From contig NZ_AUSW01000014.1 of the NCBI RefSeq assembly GCF_000471625.1, positions 52,430-116,429 of the forward strand: 64,000 nucleotides of DNA. Reading direction: 5' to 3'. Source of the stretch: Psychrobacter aquaticus CMS 56. Its GTDB lineage: Bacteria; Pseudomonadota; Gammaproteobacteria; Pseudomonadales; Moraxellaceae. The translations under genes and the position numbers were made by a program. The notes under the pieces are model-generated. The model did no database searches and was not told the DNA's origin. It saw nothing but the letters and a program-made list of their open reading frames with translations. Each line of letters starts with the position of its first letter. Position 1 is the stretch's first letter. Below, in pieces: positions 56,793 to 64,000 of the stretch.

Positions 56793-56938
56793 TATAGTCG
56801 ATTCTAAATAAAACAAATACATTATATTCCAACGCTGAACTGGCATAAATTTCTCTGGCTTGCTGTGCCTGCGCAGCTCGATGCTGCAAAAAATTTATGC
56901 CAGTCCCGCTGACTCGTTTTTATACTGAACTGACTATA
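56793..56938 (+). repeat. MITE-like dispersed repeat, copy 3
   Basis: 146 bp. Left end TATAGTCGATTCTAAATAAA and right end (complement TATAGTCAGTTCAGTATAAA) are imperfect inverted repeats. Inside, a perfect 14-bp inverted repeat ACTGGCATAAATTT pairs 56839-56852 with 56891-56904, so the element can fold into a nested hairpin. No ORF. It ends 23 bp before the nnr start, inside its likely promoter region. Confidence 0.82.
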
Positions 56939-56961
56939 GTAAAAATAGCTGAGGATCGATT

Positions 56962-58782
56962 ATGCAATCGCACTGCAATTTACTGTATACAAAAACTACA
57001 ACACCCATAGCGCTTTATAGCAGCAAGCAGATATACGCTATGGAACAAGCATGGTTTACAGAAGGTCATGACAGTTTCGGGTTGATGAAACAAGCCGCTT
57101 GGCAAATGGCGCAACATATCGAACAGCTTTACGAGCAAAAGTATCTAAATACGCAATCATCAATGAGCACTAGCATGTATCGTTCTGACACAAGCCAGCG
57201 CAAGGCCAGTATTTGGGTAGGAAGGGGCAATAATGGCGGTGATGGTTGGCTTATCGCTTATTATCTGCGTCAAGCTGGCTGGCAGGTAACTGTAATAACC
57301 GTCGGTTTTGAAACTCAAAATTTTGATATAAATCATACAGCGGAAGTTTCTAATACAGCACATCCAATGACGGATGCGACTAAAGCTCTACAAGTAGCCT
57401 TGGCTGCTCGTTGTGATTATCAGCGCTTTGAAGATAGCAACAGCTGTCCAAATGACTCATTAGGCATAGCTTTATCTGCTGATGTCTATATTGATGCCCT
57501 ATTTGGCATTGGATTTGATCGTGCACCTGAAGGGGTGTATGAGCAGGTAATCCGCAGGTTTAATGATGCAGTACAACAAAATAACGCCTTAGCAATCGCC
57601 GTCGATATTCCGAGTGGGTTGGTGGCTGATACTGGCGAGGTATTTGACCGTTTAGCGATACAGGCTGATATAACGCTCTGTTTGATTGCACGAAAATTCG
57701 GTCTGCATACCAAAGATGGAATGGATTACAGCGGAGGAATAATTGATATACCCTTGATACCTTTTCAAAAGGTTTTTGACCAAGCCGCGTCTGATAAAAA
57801 CGATGGTCAAGACGTCAATCAAGCAAATGTACCAGTTGCCATGTTATTAAAGACGGCACATCGTTTAACTGCACGTCGTCAAAATAGCTATAAAGGCAGC
57901 TATGGTCATGTATTGGTCATTGGTGGTAATCGTGTTGATCAGTCACAAGGTATGGGCGGCGCTGCAATACTGTCTGCGGCTAGTACAATGGCAACAGGAG
58001 CGGGAAAAATCACAGTCGCCTGTCATGAGAGATTTCACGGGGCTTTATTGACCTCATTGCCAGACGCAATGACTCTTAATCTGCATGATACAGATGGGGT
58101 AGAAGCTTTAATTAAAGAAGCCAGTGTCATTGCTATTGGTATGGGATTGGGCCGTGATGAAAAGGCGAAGGCGCTATTTATCAGCTACATTAACGCCGCT
58201 ATTGCAGAAAAAAAGCCATTAGTGATTGACGCTGACGGTCTATATCATTTGGCTTCATTGAGTAGGGACAATCATGAACTTATCACTCAACTGCGAGACT
58301 ACAGCGTTGACTATCCAGTTCGTTTGACACCGCACAGTGGAGAAGCTGCCACATTGCTTGATAAAAATATAAGCGAGGTAGAAAGCGATAGGTTGGCAAC
58401 GATCAAACAGTGCGCTGCGACTTATGGCGGTGATTGGGTGCTAAAGGGGGCTGGTTCTTTGGTGTTAGAGCAGCAGTCAAAGGGCGCGCAAATTTACGTT
58501 TGCGGCGTGGGTAATGCTGGTATGGCAACGGCTGGCATGGGTGATGTACTGTCTGGCGTCATTGCGGGTTTGTTAGCGCAGCAAGATCTAACATCAGATA
58601 TGCGCAGCTTACATCAAGCCGTTATGATACATGGTTTAGCAGGAGATACGCTTGTTAACCAAATGAGGCGTGCTGACAGTGACAATAACGCGCTATTGAT
58701 TGGACAGCGAGGGCTACAGGCTCAGGATATGCCAGCAGCCATTCGTCATGTTATGCAGTTGGGCGTTGATGTCTATAATTAA
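56962..58782 (+). CDS. nnr: Bifunctional NAD(P)H-hydrate epimerase and ADP-dependent dehydratase
   Basis: Repairs hydrated NADH and NADPH. The N-terminal epimerase half (NnrE, about residues 1-260) has GRGNNGGDGW near 89-98 and DALFGIGFDRAP, AVDIPSGLVADTGEV. The C-terminal dehydratase half (NnrD, about 290-600) has the ribokinase-like KGSYGHVLVIGGN, VIDADGL and GVGNAGMATAGMGDVLSGVIAGLLAQ, the ATP/ADP motif. 606 aa, about 90 longer than E. coli NnrD-E (515), with a polar insertion near 60-85. AGGA lies 8 nt before the ATG. A MITE-like repeat directly precedes it and may supply or disturb its promoter. Confidence 0.94.
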   Translation: MQSHCNLLYTKTTTPIALYSSKQIYAMEQAWFTEGHDSFGLMKQAAWQMAQHIEQLYEQKYLNTQSSMSTSMYRSDTSQRKASIWVGRGNNGGDGWLIAYYLRQAGWQVTVITVGFETQNFDINHTAEVSNTAHPMTDATKALQVALAARCDYQRFEDSNSCPNDSLGIALSADVYIDALFGIGFDRAPEGVYEQVIRRFNDAVQQNNALAIAVDIPSGLVADTGEVFDRLAIQADITLCLIARKFGLHTKDGMDYSGGIIDIPLIPFQKVFDQAASDKNDGQDVNQANVPVAMLLKTAHRLTARRQNSYKGSYGHVLVIGGNRVDQSQGMGGAAILSAASTMATGAGKITVACHERFHGALLTSLPDAMTLNLHDTDGVEALIKEASVIAIGMGLGRDEKAKALFISYINAAIAEKKPLVIDADGLYHLASLSRDNHELITQLRDYSVDYPVRLTPHSGEAATLLDKNISEVESDRLATIKQCAATYGGDWVLKGAGSLVLEQQSKGAQIYVCGVGNAGMATAGMGDVLSGVIAGLLAQQDLTSDMRSLHQAVMIHGLAGDTLVNQMRRADSDNNALLIGQRGLQAQDMPAAIRHVMQLGVDVYN

Positions 58783-58796
58783 CACTAATATCAATA

Positions 58797-59294
58797 CTAG
58801 GTAGTAGGATTGGCACAATACTGGTTGATTGCTTGCTGCACACGCTCACGCTTAAGCTCAATTTCACGGCCATCTAGATATTGACGTTGGCCATTGGCAT
58901 CCATCTCATAGATACGCCCACCGACATTTAAGTTGGTCAAATTATTGCGTAATGATTGACAACGTTGAGCATTGGCTTGGGCTTCTTGTTCTTTAATACG
59001 CGCTTCTAACTGTGCAACCCGCTGTTCTTCTGCGCTTTGGGCGTTGACATCTTGATTGGCATCTGTTTTACCGGCCAACTGTCCTGTATTGTTCTGTCTA
59101 CCGTCACTACGAAATTCAATCACCTCAATGTTTTTACCATTTTGTGGCGCATGTTGGCTGTATTTGACTTCACCATATGCACCAATAGATTTATAAACTT
59201 GAATAGCCTGGCTGGCATTCATCGACAGCATTAGCATACACGCAGTGCTGATAAGCAGTTTGACGGCGGTATTGATTTTAGATGCGTATGCCAT
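58797..59294 (-). CDS. Secreted DUF4124 domain protein
   Basis: A 165-aa exported protein. From ATG 59294 the first about 30 residues form a signal peptide (Lys-containing start, core LLISTACMLMLSM, cleavage likely after ASQA). A DUF4124 domain follows (IQVYKSIGAYGEVKYSQHAPQNG), then a coiled-coil of Glu/Gln/Ala residues and a basic C-terminal helix with two cysteines (one in QRCQSLRNNL, one near the end). Function unknown. AAGAGGA is 10 nt before this ATG; a longer frame from 59351 would bury the signal peptide. It converges on nnr. Confidence 0.82.
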   Translation of the reverse strand: MAYASKINTAVKLLISTACMLMLSMNASQAIQVYKSIGAYGEVKYSQHAPQNGKNIEVIEFRSDGRQNNTGQLAGKTDANQDVNAQSAEEQRVAQLEARIKEQEAQANAQRCQSLRNNLTNLNVGGRIYEMDANGQRQYLDGREIELKRERVQQAINQYCANPTT

Positions 59295-60161
59295 GGTGGC
59301 AATCCTCTTAATAGGTAAAAACAAATGTGTATACACGCGTAAATATAACATTTAAACATTTTATTAGTATTAAAAATGTACGAGCGTTTTATTTTAACAA
59401 ATAATTATTATGAATGCATATTATTTAATAACCAATAGTTAGGTATGGGTTTTAGAATTTTTTCTTGACAATAGCACTCAAACCATCGAATATGATAGCA
59501 GTTGATTGGTCAGTGAACGGCTCTTATGACATTGCCGTGGCACTCGAAAATGAGAATCATGCGTTACTTATCGGTAGCTTATGCGGTTCTATTTTCTTTG
59601 TGACAATCATACAAAGAAGGTCGTAGTTCTATTTACTCCTACTGATCACTTTGTATATTGTCTCCGGACTTATCTGTCTACAATGACTAAGACAAACTTA
59701 TTATTTGAAAGTGCTAAATGCGATTCTAGCGATCGTATTAAATATGGCAATATGTTTAGATATTGGATTTTCTTCATGAGTCTATAAGGATATCTATTGA
59801 TATCGTGAGTAGTACTTGCTATGAAAGTTTTTTTGTCTATATCAATGCATCTGTATAAATCAATTTATACAAGTGCTTGCTGATATTCATCATCAATAAT
59901 AAGCTTCTTTTGTAGATGCGCCTGCATCTATCTTGTCACTGTATACCGATAACCTTCTGTCACAACGCTGACCCAAAATATATTGCTGTGTTTGAGTGAT
60001 ATGCTGTTCTATAAAGCGGCATGAACCAAATGTAGCGGGCATAAATTCTTGGTATGGACAAGGATTAGCATTTATTTTTACAAGAGAAATAACAATGTGC
60101 AAACGTGGTTGTTTTCTTTTATAAAATAACGCAATCTTTGCCACAAAAAAAGGTGACGACA
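59295..60161. other. Long upstream region of ilvIHC
   Basis: 867 bp with no convincing gene. It holds TTGACA at 59465-59470 with a possible TATGAT at 59491-59496 (spacing 20, long), an 8-bp hairpin TTCTTTGT/ACAAAGAA (59594-59618), and a perfect 9-bp-arm palindrome at 59852-59871. Short frames such as 59581-59787 and 59526-59603 have no ribosome-binding site or recognisable sequence. Confidence 0.45.
59852..59871. promoter_or_regulatory. Perfect palindrome upstream of ilvI
   Basis: TGTATAAAT and its exact complement ATTTATACA flank the two bases CA. It is 290 bp before the ilvI start. The symmetry and AT-rich core suit a dimeric regulator site. It loosely resembles an ARG-box half-site pattern, but no regulator is assigned. 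Confidence 0.45.
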
Positions 60162-61988
60162 GTGACGCAAACCACGCAAAGTCCAAATATGACTGGACAT
60201 ACCCAAACGGGTAATGCTGCCAAAAATTTTGAAGAAAAGCAACAACGCCTTGCTGAAAACAATCATCAGCCTGTAATGATGTCTGGCGCTGAGATGTTGG
60301 TGCAATCACTGACTGATGAAGGCGTTAAATACATTTTTGGCTACCCAGGCGGTGCCGTTCTTCACATCTATGATGCTTTGTTTCAACAAGAAAACATCGA
60401 GCATATTTTAGTACGCCATGAGCAAGCGGCTGGTCATATGGCAGATGCCTATTCGCGAGTGACTGGCAACACTGGTGTTGTATTGGCAACGTCAGGCCCT
60501 GGTGCAACCAATACGGTGACGGCCATTGCCACAGCGTATATGGACTCTGTGCCTATGGTTGTTATCGCAGGTCAGGTACCAAGCAGCCTAATTGGTGAGG
60601 ATGCTTTTCAAGAAACAGATATGGTCGGTGTGTCGCGTCCTATCGTTAAGCATAGCTTTCAAGTACGCCATGCCAGCGAAATCCCAATGATTGTCAAAAA
60701 AGCTTTTTATATCGCCCAATCTGGACGCCCAGGTCCTGTCGTAATTGATGTACCAAAAGACATGACGGCACCCAGCGAAAAATTTGCTTACGAATATCCA
60801 AAAGAAGTATTTATACGTTCTTATCAGCCGTCGGTAAAAGGCCACACTGGTCAAATTAAGAAAGCAGTTGAGACCTTACTGTCAGCACAGCGCCCTGTTA
60901 TTTATGCTGGCGGCGGCGTGATTTGGAGTAAAGCTCATGAAGAGCTTACCGATCTGGCGCATCGACTAAATCTACCAGTCACCAACACGTTGATGGGTCT
61001 TGGTACCTTCCCTGGTTCTGATCGTCAGTTTTTAGGTATGCTCGGCATGCATGGTACTTATGAAGCCAATATGACCATGCACCATGCCGATGTTATTTTG
61101 GCAGTCGGTGCGCGTTTCGATGACCGTGTGACCAATAATGTCAAAAAATTCTGTCCGAACGCGACGATTATCCATATTGATATTGATCCTGCTTCGATTT
61201 CTAAAACGATTCTTGCGCATATCCCGATCGTCGGCGATGTAAAATCTGTGTTGACCGATATGTTAGACATTATTGGTGACGATAAAGAACTTGAGCAACA
61301 TGCTTTATTAGACTGGTGGTCACAAATTAATGAGTGGCGCAAACGTCATGGATTGCGTTATGACACCAACACCGATAATGGTATTAAGCCGCAAAGTGTC
61401 GTACAAGCCTTATGTAAAGTGACGGATGGCAAAGCTATTATAACAAGCGATGTCGGTCAACATCAAATGTTTGCGGCTCTTTACTATACGTACAATGAGC
61501 CTCGTCAATGGTTGAACTCAGGTGGTCTTGGCACGATGGGTGTTGGTCTGCCATATGCCATGGCAGCGAAACTTGCCTGTCCTGAGCGCGATGTGGTTTG
61601 TATTACTGGTGAAGGCTCTATTCAAATGAATATCCAAGAGCTGTCAACCTGTCTACAGTACAATTTACCAGTCAAAATCCTAAACCTTAATAATGCACAG
61701 TTGGGTATGGTAAAACAGTGGCAAGACATGTTGTACGAAGGTCGCCATGCCCAATCTTATATGAACTCACTACCAGACTTTGTGAAATTGGCTGAGAGCT
61801 ATGGTCACGTTGGTATCAAGATTACTGATCCTGCAACCATGGAAGCACAGTTGGCTGAAGCTATGGCTATAAAAGACAGACTGGTATTTATTGACGTTTG
61901 TGTTGATCGTAATGAGCATGTATATCCGATGCAAATCGCTGGGCAAACCATGCGTGATATGTGGCTAACAAAAGGGGAGCGTACCTAA
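60162..61988 (+). CDS. ilvI: Acetolactate synthase large (catalytic) subunit
   Basis: ThDP enzyme making acetolactate or acetohydroxybutyrate, first common step of valine, leucine and isoleucine synthesis. Text: [32 protein letters not shown] with the catalytic Glu in [20 protein letters not shown] domain ARFDDRV; ThDP-binding [29 protein letters not shown] (GEGS, as in Pseudomonas, where E. coli has GDGS). The start is taken as GTG 60162 (608 aa), with AAAGG 8 nt upstream; ATG 60189 and the longer frame from 60105 are alternatives. The first 30 residues are Thr/Gln/Asn-rich and unconserved. It overlaps ilvH by one base. Confidence 0.95.
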   Translation: MTQTTQSPNMTGHTQTGNAAKNFEEKQQRLAENNHQPVMMSGAEMLVQSLTDEGVKYIFGYPGGAVLHIYDALFQQENIEHILVRHEQAAGHMADAYSRVTGNTGVVLATSGPGATNTVTAIATAYMDSVPMVVIAGQVPSSLIGEDAFQETDMVGVSRPIVKHSFQVRHASEIPMIVKKAFYIAQSGRPGPVVIDVPKDMTAPSEKFAYEYPKEVFIRSYQPSVKGHTGQIKKAVETLLSAQRPVIYAGGGVIWSKAHEELTDLAHRLNLPVTNTLMGLGTFPGSDRQFLGMLGMHGTYEANMTMHHADVILAVGARFDDRVTNNVKKFCPNATIIHIDIDPASISKTILAHIPIVGDVKSVLTDMLDIIGDDKELEQHALLDWWSQINEWRKRHGLRYDTNTDNGIKPQSVVQALCKVTDGKAIITSDVGQHQMFAALYYTYNEPRQWLNSGGLGTMGVGLPYAMAAKLACPERDVVCITGEGSIQMNIQELSTCLQYNLPVKILNLNNAQLGMVKQWQDMLYEGRHAQSYMNSLPDFVKLAESYGHVGIKITDPATMEAQLAEAMAIKDRLVFIDVCVDRNEHVYPMQIAGQTMRDMWLTKGERT

Positions 61989-62485
61989 TGCAACAACAAC
62001 ATCTGATTTCGGTATTGATGGAAAACGAAGCGGGTTCGTTGTCGCGGTTGGTCGGCTTGTTCTCACAACGCGGCTATAATATCGAAACGCTAAACGTCGC
62101 GCCTACTGATGATCCAAGTATTTCACGTCTGACGGTAACGACCATTACCTCGCCTGAAAGAATTGAACAAATCACCAAACAATTGCATAAATTGATTGAA
62201 GTGGTTAAAGTGCTCAATTTATCAGACACCGTACATGTTGAACGCGAGCTGATGCTCATTAAAGTACGGGCAACTGGGAATGTGCGGGAAGAGATTAAAC
62301 GTAGTGCAGATGTTTTCCGTGCACAAATTGTTGACGTCAATGCCAATTTATATACGATTCAAATTGTTGGTGATAAAGCAAAGCTTGATGGCTTTATCGA
62401 TGTGATTGGTCGTGAACGCATTATGGAAGTGGTGCGCTCGGGCGTGATTGGCATTGCCCGCGGCGAAAAAACACTAAGCCTATAA
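61988..62485 (+). CDS. ilvH: Acetolactate synthase small (regulatory) subunit
   Basis: Activates IlvI and makes it sensitive to valine. 165 aa: an N-terminal ACT domain (HLISVLMENEAGSLSRLVGLFSQRGYNIETLNVAPTDDPSISRLTV, residues 4-49) and a C-terminal domain (ELMLIKVRATGNVREEIKRSADVFRAQIVDV). The start at ATG 61988 follows the TAATG overlap with ilvI. ilvC follows 165 bp later. Confidence 0.96.
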   Translation: MQQQHLISVLMENEAGSLSRLVGLFSQRGYNIETLNVAPTDDPSISRLTVTTITSPERIEQITKQLHKLIEVVKVLNLSDTVHVERELMLIKVRATGNVREEIKRSADVFRAQIVDVNANLYTIQIVGDKAKLDGFIDVIGRERIMEVVRSGVIGIARGEKTLSL

Positions 62486-62629
62486 TCAGCATTTATTATA
62501 TTCCAAATATTTTTACAAATACGGTGTTTGACACGTATCTATTCGACACTTAACATAACGCTTATATCGCAAATCATTTTAATACAGTGACTGCAACCTA
62601 AGCGTTTATTTATCCATGGCATGCCATGA

Positions 62630-63667
<1,038 letters not shown>

Positions 63668-63711
63668 TTCAGTATTGAGCGTTTAAAACCTCAATTATCC
63701 ATATAGAATTG

Positions 63712-63746
63712 AAACCCGTGTTATCACTTGATGGCACGGGTTTTTT
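63712..63746 (+). terminator. Terminator of ilvIHC
   Basis: A 9-bp stem AAACCCGTG/CACGGGTTT (63712-63720 with 63735-63743) is followed by T residues to 63746. Confidence 0.85.
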
Positions 63747-63916
63747 AATGTGTTCTATTCAATAGATGTTTTTATAGAGGCTCGTCTATACGGGTTGAAA
63801 ACCAGTAATGACTACCCAATATAAGCAAGCATTATCATCATTTTCGTTTGTTTTTGAACTAAAAAATCAAATGATTTCTCCACTCTTACTTTTCTATAGA
63901 TTACAGGTTGTGTGTT

Positions 63917-64000
63917 GTGCAAATATCTTATCCTGACTGGCTAACGCCGCAATTCGTATATATTACTCTTAGCGCTGTGGTAGCAGTTTTGATTTGGATA
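63917..64000 (+). CDS. Start of an unidentified membrane protein (partial)
   Basis: A GTG at 63917 opens a frame of 28 codons to the end of the window. The translation contains SYPDWLTPQF then a hydrophobic stretch VYITLSAVVAVLIWI, an N-terminal membrane helix. A weak AGG lies 9 nt upstream. No family can be named from so short a piece. Confidence 0.4.
   Translation, partial: MQISYPDWLTPQFVYITLSAVVAVLIWI

Noticed and set aside
59526..59603. 25-codon ORF as a possible ilv attenuation leader peptide
   Set aside because: No run of Ile, Leu or Val codons and no paired terminator/antiterminator hairpins with a T run.
59581..59787. 68-codon ORF upstream of ilvI
   Set aside because: No ribosome-binding site, odd composition, and it begins in a hairpin; more likely non-coding leader.
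59893..60309. Minus-strand 138-codon ORF overlapping the ilvI start
   Set aside because: Half of it is antisense to ilvI; the remainder has no recognisable family.

Overview
The window reads as a chromosomal segment of a gamma-proteobacterium of the Moraxellaceae, most like Psychrobacter. This rests on moderate-to-low GC, the gene order (mreBCD-maf-rng followed by S10-spc-alpha; yceD-rpmF-fabD-fabG-acpP; accD-folC-SPOR protein) and the flavour of the proteins. The genus is an inference from memory of these families, not a database result. Almost everything is core metabolism and translation, and no intact phage, IS, CRISPR array or secretion system is visible.

Layout. 1-9 kb: adenine deaminase-like gene, sirtuin (cobB) with a divergent small membrane gene, DoxX, a DODA-type dioxygenase, tRNA-Arg(CCG), a cytochrome c5-like protein, a YadGH-type ABC exporter and queF. 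9-14 kb: proS, a DUF4230 protein and a photolyase. 14-22 kb: trpF-trpB-(HNH gene)-trpA, accD, folC and a LysM/SPOR envelope protein. 22-25 kb: two unrelated nuclease-fold proteins (DUF2726, DUF1853), then a small decayed island beside tRNA-Pro(GGG) holding an orphan gene and a broken P4-type integrase. 25-29 kb: gatCAB on the minus strand. 29-34.5 kb: mreBCD, maf, rng. 34.5-49 kb: S10, spc and alpha ribosomal operons, including short rpmD and rpmJ, with secY and rpoA. 49-55 kb: YciO-like protein, EF-P hydroxylase epmC, yceD-rpmF, fabD-fabG-acpP and a BON/LysM protein. 55-64 kb: queG, fused nnrE-nnrD, a DUF4124 protein, ilvI-ilvH-ilvC and the first 28 codons of a membrane protein.

How the genes connect. 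The fatty-acid genes (accD; fabD, fabG, acpP), the queuosine genes (queF, queG), the tryptophan genes (trpFBA) and the branched-chain genes (ilvIHC) are each parts of single pathways. GatCAB, ProS, YciO-like, EpmC and the ribosomal operons all serve translation. MreBCD, the SPOR protein and the LysM protein serve the envelope.

The most notable non-coding features are: a dispersed MITE-like repeat family (three long copies with imperfect terminal inverted repeats, plus truncated pieces); an HNH gene inside the trp cluster; the integrase relic at tRNA-Pro; an attenuator-like hairpin between rpsH and rplF; and several long palindromes upstream of accD, mreB and ilvI. I did not find a clearly new multi-gene system; the repeat family is the best candidate for something undescribed.
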